Shown here: one piece after another, positions 32,896 to 41,867 of the stretch
How positions within the stretch are numbered: the first letter of the stretch is position 1
How the letters are laid out: each line of letters begins with the position of its first letter
From: Devosia limi DSM 17137
GTDB taxonomy: Bacteria; Pseudomonadota; Alphaproteobacteria; Rhizobiales; Devosiaceae
NCBI RefSeq assembly: GCF_900128975.1
Contig: NZ_FQVC01000004.1
Location: forward strand, 67,423 to 131,422
DNA length: 64,000 bases
Direction of reading: 5' to 3'
The notes under the pieces: generated by a model
Told to the model about the DNA's origin: nothing
Databases searched by the model: none
The model's input: only the letters and a program-made list of their open reading frames with translations
Program-made: the position numbers and the translations under genes

Positions 32896-33927
32896 CTATC
32901 GTCCTGCGCCCGGAGCATAGATCTGGTCGAACACGCCACCGTCGCCGAAGAAGGCTGGCTGGGCTTCGCGCCAACCGCCGAATTCCTCGATGGTGACGAG
33001 ATTGACCTCCCCAAAGCGGGCAATGTCCTCGGGGGCAGCGGCTTCCGGGCGGAACGGGCGGTAATAGTGCTTGGCGGCAATCGCCTGCCCGGCGTCCGAA
33101 TAAAGGTAATTGAGATATTCGGTGGCCACCTCGGTGGTGCCCTTCTTGTCGGTATTGCCGGGGACGAGGGCCACCGGCGGCTCGGCCAGGATCGAGATCG
33201 AGGGCGTCACGATGTCGAAAGCGTCGGGGCCGAGTTCTTCGAGCGCCAGATAGGCCTCGTTCTCCCAGGCCAACAGCACGTCACCGATGCCGCGCTGCAC
33301 GAAGGTGGTGGTGGAGCCGCGGGCGCCGGTGTCGAGCACCGGCACGTGCTTGTAGAGCTCAGTGACGAACGCCTTGGCGGTTTCGTCGCTGCCGCCCGGC
33401 TGCGCCTTGGCCCAGGCCCAGGCGGCCAGCAGGTTCCAGCGCGCACCGCCCGAGGTCTTCGGATTGGGCGTGATGACCTCAACGCCCTCACGGATCAGAT
33501 CACCCCAGTCGGCGATGGCCTTGGGGTTGCCCTTGCGGACCAGGAACACGATGGTCGAGGTATAGGGGGCATTGTTGTTTTCGAAGGTGCCGCGCCAGTC
33601 TTGGGGGATCAGGTCGGTGGCATCGGCGATGGCATTAATGTCGCTTTCCAGCGCCAGGGTAACCACATCGGCTTCCAAGCCGTCGATGACGGTGCGCGCC
33701 TGCGAACCGGAGCCGCCATGGGTGACCTGCACCGTCACTGTCCGGCCAGTGGTGTCTTTCCAATGGGCGATGAACGCTTCGTTGTAGTCGCGGTAGAGTT
33801 CGCGGGTCGGATCATAGGATACGTTGATGATCGTCTGGTCGTGGGCGCGAACCGTCGTGACGGAAAACCCAAGGGTCAGAGACGCCGCAAGGGCGGTGTA
33901 GGCCACAATTCTGGCAGCGGTTCTCAT
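32896..33927 (-). CDS. cysP: sulfate-binding periplasmic protein
   Basis: This 343-residue protein has a signal peptide (MRTAARIVAYTALAASLTLGFSVTTVRA) and the sulfate-binding fold: INVSYDPTRELYRDYNEAF, VTHGGSGSQARTVIDGLEADVVTLALESD, TPNPKTSGGARWNLLAAWAWA and VLLAWENEAYL. The start at 33927 is preferred over the open-frame extension to 34101, which has no secretion signal. CysP and Sbp cannot be separated by eye. It heads the cys operon; the upstream gap to lysE holds no recognised gene. Confidence 0.93.
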   Translation of the reverse strand: MRTAARIVAYTALAASLTLGFSVTTVRAHDQTIINVSYDPTRELYRDYNEAFIAHWKDTTGRTVTVQVTHGGSGSQARTVIDGLEADVVTLALESDINAIADATDLIPQDWRGTFENNNAPYTSTIVFLVRKGNPKAIADWGDLIREGVEVITPNPKTSGGARWNLLAAWAWAKAQPGGSDETAKAFVTELYKHVPVLDTGARGSTTTFVQRGIGDVLLAWENEAYLALEELGPDAFDIVTPSISILAEPPVALVPGNTDKKGTTEVATEYLNYLYSDAGQAIAAKHYYRPFRPEAAAPEDIARFGEVNLVTIEEFGGWREAQPAFFGDGGVFDQIYAPGAGR

Positions 33928-34128
33928 CAATCTCTCTCCCGGCAGGGCGTGATGACGAAAGGCTAGCGGATTGGTCGAGTTTAACAAGGTTTGTAATTCT
34001 GCACGAGAGGCGCTTCTGACAAAGCTCTTCTCACGAACTCTGTTTCTAAGCGATGCCCGGTGCGGCTCCGGCAAATTGGTGTCGCCGGGGCCTAGAGTCA
34101 TGGCGCAGCGGCGCGGCTTGCTTGCCGC

Positions 34129-34740
34129 TCAGTGCTGGAAGACGACGAAGCCGGCGGCTGTCGCCATCATGGCTCCAGCGGTCTTGTTCAGGCGACCCAG
34201 CGCCTTGGGGCTTTTGAAGAAGTCGCGGGCATAGGACGCAAGCAGTGCGTAGCCGCAACCGATGATCAACAGCACCACCACCACGATGAAGGTCAGCTCG
34301 GCGAAAGCCAATGGGTTCATCTGGTCGAGCGGGATCACCGTGGGCAAGATGGCGAGATAGAAAACGATGGTCTTGGGGTTGCCCATGGTCAGCGAAAAGC
34401 CGGCAAGGAAGGTCTTGAGCCAACCTTCGGTCTTGGGCTTCATCTGCTCGGCTCCGGGACGAGCGGTCCAGAACCTATAGGCGATATAGAGCAGGTAGGC
34501 GGCGCCGGCCCAACGGACCACGGTAAAGACAGGACCGAAATAGGTGGCGACGGCTGCAAGGCCGAACACGGCAAAGACAAAATACATCAGGTCGCCGGCA
34601 AGAATGCCCAGCACCATGGGGAAGGCTCCCCTGAACCCACCACCAAGCGCCCGCGCGACCACGGCCGCAACGCCGGGTCCCGGCACCAGCACTGCTATGG
34701 CATAGGCGACGGTGAACGTTAGAAGGGTAAAAAGATCCAT
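34129..34740 (-). CDS. LysE/RhtB-family amino-acid exporter
   Basis: This 203-residue inner-membrane protein belongs to the LysE/RhtB superfamily of amino-acid and homoserine-lactone exporters. It shows about six helices, the start AVLVPGPGVAAVVARAL with the conserved PGP, and FSLTMGNPKTIVFYLAILP. The start at 34740 puts the membrane helix at the N-terminus; the frame open to 35049 runs into repeat and nucleoside hydrolase sequence. It has no clear operon partner. The exported substrate is unknown. Confidence 0.9.
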   Translation of the reverse strand: MDLFTLLTFTVAYAIAVLVPGPGVAAVVARALGGGFRGAFPMVLGILAGDLMYFVFAVFGLAAVATYFGPVFTVVRWAGAAYLLYIAYRFWTARPGAEQMKPKTEGWLKTFLAGFSLTMGNPKTIVFYLAILPTVIPLDQMNPLAFAELTFIVVVVLLIIGCGYALLASYARDFFKSPKALGRLNKTAGAMMATAAGFVVFQH

Positions 34741-34835
34741 GATGGCTCCGCCGGAATTGAGGCCGGAGACTATCCCGGCGCGCGCCGGACTTCCAGATGG
34801 CTTGGAACGGCAGTGCGGATCGCCGATCGCTGCTC

Positions 34836-34877
34836 CTCGCACCGCCATTCCAGCCTGCCTGGGAATGACGGTGCGAG
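34836..34877. repeat. REP-like palindrome downstream of the nucleoside hydrolase
   Basis: CTCGCACCG (34836-34844) pairs with CGGTGCGAG (34869-34877) and CATTCC with GGAATG inside it, around a 9-base loop. The CATTCC/GGAATG core is that of a common intergenic repeat type, and a similar partial copy lies at 63978-64000. It sits 9 bp past the minus-strand nucleoside hydrolase stop and may also end its transcript. Confidence 0.65.
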
Positions 34878-34886
34878 ACAAGTGCC

Positions 34887-35828
34887 TCAGGGAAGGCGTG
34901 CCAGGCGTTCGTTGAGCAGGGCGTAGAAGCCCTCTGCATTGCCATTGCGGATGAAATTGACGTTTCTGGCTTTGCCGCTGACATGCCAGTAATCGGCTAC
35001 CGTCGCACCGACGGTCAGTTCGCTGGCGGTTTCGATGCTTACATTGCACAGCCGGCCGTCGAACAGGTCAGGCCTGAGCAGATAGGCGATGACTGTGGGG
35101 TCATGCAGTGGCGCGCCGAGGCTGCCATACTTGGCCAGATCGAAACGCTCGGAAAACTCAAGCATCTGCGCCACTGCAGTCCCGGTATTATTGCCAAGCG
35201 CAGCGATGGCGTCGAGGCGGTCCCGCGTGGTCAGGATCTGGTGCGTTACGTCCAGCGGCATCATGGTGATCGGCACGCCGCTGCGCAGCACAACATCGGC
35301 TGCGTCAGGGTCGACATAGATATTGAACTCGGCCGATGGCGTTATGTTGCCACCCTCGAAATAGGCGCCGCCCATCATGACGATCTCGGCGATCCGCTCG
35401 GCAATAGCCGGCTGCCGGACCAGAGCCAGTGCGATATTGGTCAAGGGTCCCAGCGTGCAGAGGGTGATGGTGCGAGCTTCAGCTGTCATCAGCGCGTCGA
35501 TGATGTAGTCGACGCCATGCTGGGCCTGCAGCTTGATCTCGGGTTCGGGCAGGGTCGGGCCATTGAGGCCGGTTTCACCATGCACATGCTCGGCAGTCAC
35601 CAGTTGGCGTCGCATCGGGCGCACGCTGCCAGCATAGACCGGAACATCGGTGCGCCCCGAAAGTTCGACGATCTTGAGCGCATTGTTGGCGTTGTGATGC
35701 AGCCCGACATTGCCGGCGACGGCTACAATGGCCAGCACGTTGAGTTCGGCTGGTGACGCCAGTGCAAGCAGAATGGCCACGGCATCATCCTGGCCGGGGT
35801 CGGTGTCGATAATGATCTTGCGGGACAT
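34887..35828 (-). CDS. inosine-uridine preferring nucleoside hydrolase
   Basis: This 313-residue enzyme hydrolyses ribonucleosides to base and ribose. It has the Ca2+-binding signature IIIDTDPGQDDAVAILLAL at the N-terminus, the NxGLxHN-like VAGNVGLHHNANNALK, the FNIYVDPDAADVVL motif and LHDPTVIAYLL, whose Asp completes the metal site. The ATG at 35828 gives MSRKIIIDTDPG; the frame stays open to 36341, but that part is antisense to the AI-2E gene. It is likely monocistronic. Confidence 0.93.
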   Translation of the reverse strand: MSRKIIIDTDPGQDDAVAILLALASPAELNVLAIVAVAGNVGLHHNANNALKIVELSGRTDVPVYAGSVRPMRRQLVTAEHVHGETGLNGPTLPEPEIKLQAQHGVDYIIDALMTAEARTITLCTLGPLTNIALALVRQPAIAERIAEIVMMGGAYFEGGNITPSAEFNIYVDPDAADVVLRSGVPITMMPLDVTHQILTTRDRLDAIAALGNNTGTAVAQMLEFSERFDLAKYGSLGAPLHDPTVIAYLLRPDLFDGRLCNVSIETASELTVGATVADYWHVSGKARNVNFIRNGNAEGFYALLNERLARLP

Positions 35829-35963
35829 GGTTCTCGTTAGGGCGGGTAGAGGTTTTCCCGATCCTAGCGGGGCACGCGGTCGCGGTCGACCGGACAAGCC
35901 GGTTGTCCAACGGAACGTTTCACCAGCGACACCGTTGAGGAAGCTGGATCTCTTAACATCGGA

Positions 35964-37226
35964 ATGCAGATGGCGCGCATGGTTTCCAAAGCGACGACGG
36001 CGGATGCTGGGGAAAGCCAGTTCGAACTGGTGCTGGCCAATGCCGCCCGGATTGCGATGGTTGGCATCGGGCTGGTCGTCGCGCTGATGGCGCTGCGGGA
36101 AGGGCAGGTGTTCCTGGCACCGGTCATGCTGGCCATTGTCATCGGGCTGATGTTCGGCCCGGTGGCGGATCGGGTCGAGTCCCTGGGTGTTCCTTCGGCC
36201 TTGTCCTCGGCTGTCGTCGTGCTGCTGCTCATTGGCGTCATCGTCAGCGGAATCGCGTTGTTCGCCGTGCCGCTCTCGGATTGGGTGGCGCGGGTGCCCT
36301 TGATCTGGGCCAAGTTGCAGGCGGAATTGGCGACCTTGCAAGGACCGCTGGAGTCCATCGGGACATTTCAGTCGCAGCTAACCTCGATCTTTGGCAGCGA
36401 CACCGCGATGGCGGTAACGGTGGAGGACAGCAGTGCCGTCACCAGCATGGCGCTACTGGCACCGGCGATCCTTGCGCAGATCCTGATTTTCCTCGCTAGT
36501 CTCTACTTTTTCGTCGCGACCCGCGATCATATCCGCATCTCGGTCCTATCGCTTTGTGTGAGCCGGAAAATGCGCTGGCGCACCGCCCATGTGTTTCGCG
36601 ATGTCGAGCAAAAGGTCAGTCGTTTCCTGTTGTCCATCACCTTCATCAATGCCTGCGTGGGTGTCGCAGTGTCTGTTGCGATGTGGGCCATTGGCATGCC
36701 TTCGCCGATCCTGTGGGGCGCGCTGGCGGCCGTGCTCAATTATATCCCCTATGTCGGGCAGGCGGTCATGGCTGTCGTGTTGCTGGCGGTCGGGCTGGGG
36801 ACGCAGACGGGGCTGCCCAATATCCTGTTGCCTGTCGGTTGCTACGTGGCGATCAATTTCGTCGAGGGCCAGATCGTCACGCCGCATTTCATCGGCCGCA
36901 CGATGACGCTCAATCCATTCGTTATCTTTCTGTCGATCACCTTCTGGCTCTGGGCCTGGGGGCCCGTTGGGGGGCTTGTGGCAGTGCCGTCGCTGCTTAT
37001 CGCCCAGTCGGTATTACTGCATGCCTTGCCCAGCAAGCCGATGATGCCAAGCAAGCCGATAAGGCGCACGCGTAACATGACGCCGCGCCAGGAACTGCTG
37101 GCCAATACCGCCGCTGCCATCCGCGAACAGGCGGAAGACGAAGACTTGTCCAATGCAAAGCGCAAAGAAGAGCGGTTGCAGCCACCCGAAGGTACCGCGC
37201 CCAGTGGTGTAGAACCGGCAAAATAG
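35964..37226 (+). CDS. AI-2E family transporter
   Basis: This 420-residue inner-membrane protein belongs to the AI-2E (UPF0118/TqsA-YdiK) family, whose members export small molecules or act as Na+/H+ antiporters. It shows about eight helices, the central extracytoplasmic loop, and the family hallmark WGALAAVLNYIPYVGQ followed by EGQIVTPHFIGRTMTLNPFVIFLS. The C-terminal 60 residues are hydrophilic. Three Met codons lie within the first 16 bases, so the exact start is unsure. Substrate unknown. Confidence 0.9.
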   Translation: MQMARMVSKATTADAGESQFELVLANAARIAMVGIGLVVALMALREGQVFLAPVMLAIVIGLMFGPVADRVESLGVPSALSSAVVVLLLIGVIVSGIALFAVPLSDWVARVPLIWAKLQAELATLQGPLESIGTFQSQLTSIFGSDTAMAVTVEDSSAVTSMALLAPAILAQILIFLASLYFFVATRDHIRISVLSLCVSRKMRWRTAHVFRDVEQKVSRFLLSITFINACVGVAVSVAMWAIGMPSPILWGALAAVLNYIPYVGQAVMAVVLLAVGLGTQTGLPNILLPVGCYVAINFVEGQIVTPHFIGRTMTLNPFVIFLSITFWLWAWGPVGGLVAVPSLLIAQSVLLHALPSKPMMPSKPIRRTRNMTPRQELLANTAAAIREQAEDEDLSNAKRKEERLQPPEGTAPSGVEPAK

Positions 37227-37313
37227 CGCGCGCGACCCAGCCTTGCACTGCGCGCGCTTGACGCCACTCCAGCCAAGCGAAACAGTTACCGGCCGGGGTT
37301 CAGGAGAATGCGC

Positions 37314-39170
37314 GTGGCGGGTGAAGCAGTGGGACATGCAGCGGAGGCGGCAGCACATGGCATTGATCTCGTGCCGGTGGTGGTGTTGCTGGCGGCTGGC
37401 GTCATTGGCGTGCCGCTGTTCAAGCGCCTCGGACTTGGGTCCGTGCTTGGTTATCTGGCAGCCGGGCTGCTGTTGGGGCCATCAGGCATCGCGTTGATTA
37501 CGGATCCGGGGGCCGTGCTTTCTGCCGCGGAACTTGGCGTCGTAATGTTCCTGTTCATCATCGGGCTCGAGATGGAGCCGTCCAAGCTCTGGGCGCTGCG
37601 CAAACAGATTTTCGGGCTTGGCATCATCCAGGTGACGATCTGTGGAGCCCTGTTGACCGGGGTCGGCATATTGCTGGGTTTTACGCCAGTCGTGGCGTTT
37701 ATTTTCGGCATGGGGTTCGTGCTGACATCAACTGCCATCGTCATGCAGCTCTTGGGTGAGCGCGGAGACCTGGTCACCGATAGCGGCCAGAAGATGGTCT
37801 CGATCCTGCTGCTCGAAGATCTTGCCATCGTACCGCTTCTGGGTGTGGTGGCAATTCTGGCCCCCCACACCGGCGATCAGGGCTTGCTGGCCCGTTTTGC
37901 CGGCATTGGTATCGCGCTCGGCGCCGTGCTCCTGCTGATCTTCCTCGGTCGCCGAATCATGAACCCGTTCTTTGCCCTTCTCGCCGGTACCAAGCTGCGA
38001 GAAGTCATGACCGCCGGCGCATTGCTGGTTGTGCTTGGGGCAGCACTGCTGTTTCAGGTCAGTGGGCTTTCCATGGCCATGGGCGCCTTTCTCGCCGGCG
38101 TGTTGCTCTCCACCTCGACCTTCCGCCACCAGTTGGAAGCCGATGTGGAGCCGTTCCGGGGCATCCTTCTTGGTCTGTTCTTCCTTGCCGTCGGCATGTC
38201 GCTTGATCTGGCCATCGCCGCCGAGAACTGGATCATCATCGCGACGAGCGTGGTGGCCTATATGCTGGTCAAGGCAATCGCGATCTATGTCATCGCCCGT
38301 CTGCTCAAGTCATCGCATGGCGAAGCGCTCGAGCGCGCCGTACTGATGTCCCAAGGCGGTGAATTCGCTTTCGTGCTCTACACCACGGCCGCTGCCGTCG
38401 GGATCATTGATGCGCCGACCAACGCGATTTTCACCGCGACGGTAATTATCTCGATGGTGCTGACGCCGCTGGCCATTATCGGTCTGCGTTTCGCGATGCC
38501 GAAGTCGACCCAGTCGATGGAGGGCGTCGAGGAGGCGGACGGCCTATCCAGTAAAATCCTGCTTATCGGCTTCGGTCGCTTTGGCCAGATCGCCAGCCAG
38601 CCGCTGCTGGCCATGCGCCACTCGGTGTCGATTATCGACAACGACACCGAGATGATCCGCGCCGCCGCCCAGATCGGCTTCAAGATCTATTATGGCGATG
38701 GCACCCGGCTCGATATCCTGCATGCAGCTGGGGCAGGCAGTGCTGACATCATTCTTGTCTGCATCGATAACAAGACCAATACGACCCGAATTGCCGAATT
38801 GCTGCGTGATGAGTTTCCGCTGGCCAAGGTGATGGCGCGGGCGTTCGATCGTGGACACGCGATTGAACTGATCCGGGCAGGCGTTGATTTCCAGATCCGT
38901 GAGTCGTTCGAATCAGCGTTGGCGTTCGGCGGTGAAGCCATTCGCCGGTTGGGCGCCACCGCAGAGGAAGCCGATGACGTCGTTGCTGGCGTGCGGGAGC
39001 GCGACAGGCAGCGGTTCGAGCTGCAAATGGCGGGCGGGGAGCAAATGGCCGGCCGTCACCTGCTCATCAGCAATGCCGAGGACCAGGCGCGCGAAGGTGG
39101 TGTTGCCGTTGACCCCGAGCAAGTCGAAGAAACCGTGGCCAACTCGACCCATGCCAGCGCGCCGGTCTGA
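37314..39170 (+). CDS. Kef-type monovalent cation:proton antiporter (CPA2) with TrkA-N domain
   Basis: This protein of about 618 residues combines a CPA2 exchanger domain of about twelve helices (about 1-400; VMFLFIIGLEMEPSKLWALRKQ, MGFVLTSTAIVMQLL, ILLLEDLAIVPLLGVVAI) with a cytoplasmic TrkA-N NAD-binding domain (ILLIGFGRFGQIASQPLLAM, SIIDND). It should export K+ in exchange for H+, as KefB and KefC do. The start is set at GTG 37314, because the AGGAG at 37302-37306 is 7 bases away; the ATG at 37308 is only one base from it. The C-terminus is extended and hydrophilic. Confidence 0.92.
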   Translation: MAGEAVGHAAEAAAHGIDLVPVVVLLAAGVIGVPLFKRLGLGSVLGYLAAGLLLGPSGIALITDPGAVLSAAELGVVMFLFIIGLEMEPSKLWALRKQIFGLGIIQVTICGALLTGVGILLGFTPVVAFIFGMGFVLTSTAIVMQLLGERGDLVTDSGQKMVSILLLEDLAIVPLLGVVAILAPHTGDQGLLARFAGIGIALGAVLLLIFLGRRIMNPFFALLAGTKLREVMTAGALLVVLGAALLFQVSGLSMAMGAFLAGVLLSTSTFRHQLEADVEPFRGILLGLFFLAVGMSLDLAIAAENWIIIATSVVAYMLVKAIAIYVIARLLKSSHGEALERAVLMSQGGEFAFVLYTTAAAVGIIDAPTNAIFTATVIISMVLTPLAIIGLRFAMPKSTQSMEGVEEADGLSSKILLIGFGRFGQIASQPLLAMRHSVSIIDNDTEMIRAAAQIGFKIYYGDGTRLDILHAAGAGSADIILVCIDNKTNTTRIAELLRDEFPLAKVMARAFDRGHAIELIRAGVDFQIRESFESALAFGGEAIRRLGATAEEADDVVAGVRERDRQRFELQMAGGEQMAGRHLLISNAEDQAREGGVAVDPEQVEETVANSTHASAPV

Positions 39171-39254
39171 GCGTCTTGGAATGGATTTGCGTAGGGGCTT
39201 TCGCCTGCACAAATTAAGTGCAAGACTAAAGTCTCTAGAGGGGAATACATCGTC

Positions 39255-39335
39255 ATGAAATCTGGATTGCGATATGCCGCAAAAGCCAATCGTTTTCGAC
39301 GCCCCTACGCCCGAACCCCGTGCGATCACAGTTGA
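39255..39335 (+). other. short overlapping upstream ORF at the glgP start
   Basis: An ATG at 39255 lies 11 bases after GAGGGG and opens a 26-codon frame that ends at 39335, inside glgP but in another frame. glgP itself (ATG 39274) has no clear ribosome site, and its frame has a stop at 39256. The ORF could be a regulatory leader that affects glgP translation, or chance. No protein function is claimed. Confidence 0.35.
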
Positions 39336-41751
39336 GGCCATTCAGGCCGAAATTCTTGAAAGACTGATTTATTCGGTCGGTAAAGACCCAATTGTTGCCC
39401 GACCACATGACTGGCTCGCTGCCGCAATCTTGACGGTGCGGGACCGGGTCATGGATCGGTGGATGGAGTCGTCGCGTGAAACGTGGCGAACTTCCAACAA
39501 GCGTGTCTACTACCTGAGCCTGGAGTTCCTTATCGGTCGCCTCATGCGCGACGCCATGAGCAATGTCGGGCTGATGGAGCCGATGCGCGATGCGCTCAAG
39601 AACCTCAATGTCGATCTGGGCGACCTGATCAACCTTGAACCTGATGCGGCGCTGGGCAATGGCGGCCTCGGCCGCCTGGCGGCGTGCTTCCTAGAGTCGA
39701 TGTCATCGCTGAAGATCCCTGCCTATGGCTACGGCATTCGCTATGTCCATGGCCTTTTCCGACAGGAAATGAGCGAGGGCTGGCAGGTCGAGCTGCCTGA
39801 GGAATGGCTGGCTCATGGCAATCCATGGGAGTTCGAGCGCCGCGAAAGCGCCTATGAAGTCGGCTTCGGCGGTCACGTCGAGCCGGTGACGGATCCCGAC
39901 GGTTCTGTGCGGCAGGAATGGCGTCCGAATGACCACGTTCTGGCGGTGGCATTCGACACACCCGTCGTTGGCTGGCGTGGAGCAAGGGTCAATACGCTGC
40001 GCTTGTGGAGCGCCCAGCCGATCGATCCGATCCTCCTGGACAAGTTCAATTCAGGCGACCACATCGGCGCGCTGGAAGAGAGCTCGCGGGCGGAAGCCAT
40101 TACCCGCGTGCTTTATCCTGCCGATACCACAGCTGCCGGACAGGAACTGCGCCTGCGCCAGGAGTTTTTCTTCTCGTCGGCGTCGCTGCAGGACATCGTG
40201 CGGCGGCATCAGCAGCAATATGGCGATCTCGGCTCCCTGCCGGACAAGGTGGCGATCCAGCTCAATGACACGCATCCGGCTATCTCGATTGCCGAGCTCA
40301 TGCGCATCCTCGTTGATGACAATGGGATCAAGTGGGCCGAGGCCTGGAAGCTCTGCAGCGGTACTTTTGGCTATACCAACCACACGCTGTTGCCCGAAGC
40401 GCTGGAAAGCTGGCCGGTGGCACTGCTGGAGCGCATGCTGCCGCGTCACATGCAGATCATCTACCAGATCAACGCCGATGTGCTGAGCGAAGCGCGCCAG
40501 CGCGCCAAGTTCAGCGACGCGCAGATCGCCAATGTGTCGCTGATCGACGAAAATGGTGGCCGTCGCGTCCGTATGGGGCAGCTGGCCTTTGTCGGTTCAC
40601 ACTCAATCAACGGCGTTTCCGCGCTCCATACCGAGTTGATGAAGCAGACGGTGTTCTCGGACCTGCACAAGCTCTATCCTGATCGCATCAACAACAAGAC
40701 CAATGGCATCACGCCGCGGCGCTGGCTGATGCAGTGCAATCCGGGACTGACCAAGCTGGTCAGCGACCGCATCGGGGCGGGTTTCCTCGATGATATCGAT
40801 CTGCTGCAGGGGCTGCATGCGCATGCCGACGATCCGATCTTTCAGGAGCAGTTTGCGGCGGTGAAGCTGGAAAACAAGCGCAAGCTGGCCAGGCTGATCA
40901 AGGATCGCCTCAACATCACGGTGTCGCCGGATGCGCTGTTCGACGTGCAGATCAAGCGCATCCACGAATACAAGCGGCAGCTGCTCAATATCATTCAAAC
41001 CGTTGCTGCATATGACGAAATCCGCGCCCATCCGGAGCGGGAATATGTGCCGCGCGTCAAGATATTTGCTGGGAAGGCGGCGCCGAGCTACTGGAATGCC
41101 AAGCTGATCATCAAGCTTATCAATGATGTAGCGCGGGTGATCAACAATGATCCGGCCGTGCGTGGGATGCTCAAGGTGGTATTCCTGCCCAATTACAATG
41201 TGAGCCTGGCCGAGGTTATCGTGCCGGCTGCCGATCTCAGCGAGCAGATATCGACCGCGGGCATGGAAGCCTCGGGCACCGGCAATATGAAGTTCATGGC
41301 CAATGGCGCGGTGACCATCGGCACCATGGATGGCGCCAATGTCGAAATGCACACCGAAGTGGGGGACAGCAATATTGTCATCTTCGGGCTTTCGACCGAG
41401 GAAGTGAACGACAAGCGCGCCAGGAGTGAAGTGCCCCGCAGCGTCATCGATAACTCGCCACGGCTCAAGGAAGCGCTGGAATCCATAGCCTCGGGCGTGT
41501 TTTCACCCGATGATCCGAACCGCTATCGTGACCTGATTGGTGGCCTGTATGACCACGACTGGTTCATGGTTGCCCGCGACTTCGACGCCTATGTCGCGGC
41601 GCAGGCCAAGGTGGATAAGTTCTGGAGCGACAAGCCAAAGTGGAACGCGATGGCCATCCGGAACACGGCCAGTGTCGGGTTCTTTTCGTCGGATCGGACC
41701 ATAAGGCAATACGCTGCAGAGATCTGGGGCGTACCGGTGCCCAAGGGTTAG
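39274..41751 (+). CDS. glgP: glycogen/alpha-glucan phosphorylase
   Basis: GlgP releases glucose 1-phosphate from the non-reducing ends of glycogen. This 825-residue enzyme has the conserved YYLSLEFLIGRLMRDA, DAALGNGGLGRLAACFLES, and VQIKRIHEYKRQLLN. EASGTGNMKFMANGAVTIG holds the lysine that binds pyridoxal phosphate. Length is normal. It is first in the glycogen cluster; glgB follows 116 bp downstream. The ATG at 39274 is the first possible start in its frame. Confidence 0.96.
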   Translation: MPQKPIVFDAPTPEPRAITVEAIQAEILERLIYSVGKDPIVARPHDWLAAAILTVRDRVMDRWMESSRETWRTSNKRVYYLSLEFLIGRLMRDAMSNVGLMEPMRDALKNLNVDLGDLINLEPDAALGNGGLGRLAACFLESMSSLKIPAYGYGIRYVHGLFRQEMSEGWQVELPEEWLAHGNPWEFERRESAYEVGFGGHVEPVTDPDGSVRQEWRPNDHVLAVAFDTPVVGWRGARVNTLRLWSAQPIDPILLDKFNSGDHIGALEESSRAEAITRVLYPADTTAAGQELRLRQEFFFSSASLQDIVRRHQQQYGDLGSLPDKVAIQLNDTHPAISIAELMRILVDDNGIKWAEAWKLCSGTFGYTNHTLLPEALESWPVALLERMLPRHMQIIYQINADVLSEARQRAKFSDAQIANVSLIDENGGRRVRMGQLAFVGSHSINGVSALHTELMKQTVFSDLHKLYPDRINNKTNGITPRRWLMQCNPGLTKLVSDRIGAGFLDDIDLLQGLHAHADDPIFQEQFAAVKLENKRKLARLIKDRLNITVSPDALFDVQIKRIHEYKRQLLNIIQTVAAYDEIRAHPEREYVPRVKIFAGKAAPSYWNAKLIIKLINDVARVINNDPAVRGMLKVVFLPNYNVSLAEVIVPAADLSEQISTAGMEASGTGNMKFMANGAVTIGTMDGANVEMHTEVGDSNIVIFGLSTEEVNDKRARSEVPRSVIDNSPRLKEALESIASGVFSPDDPNRYRDLIGGLYDHDWFMVARDFDAYVAAQAKVDKFWSDKPKWNAMAIRNTASVGFFSSDRTIRQYAAEIWGVPVPKG

Positions 41752-41867
41752 CGGAGCCTTTCCGGGGTGTTGGCGTTGAGGGTCAGAGCCAAATTGAATG
41801 CAGGTTCGCAGCAAGCATGCTTGGTTTCTTGCTTGTTTGCTTGTTCGGACCAAGGGGGAACGTTCTT

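Noticed and set aside
32752..33966. 404-codon plus-strand open frame opposite cysT/cysP
   Set aside because: It is antisense to two clear genes, has no family resemblance and biased composition; long antisense frames are common in GC-rich DNA.
34741..35049. N-terminal extension of the LysE-type exporter
   Set aside because: It reads through a palindromic repeat and the antisense of the nucleoside hydrolase; the membrane protein starts at 34740.
35829..36341. N-terminal extension of the nucleoside hydrolase
   Set aside because: It is antisense to the AI-2E transporter gene and lies before the canonical IIIDTDPG start.
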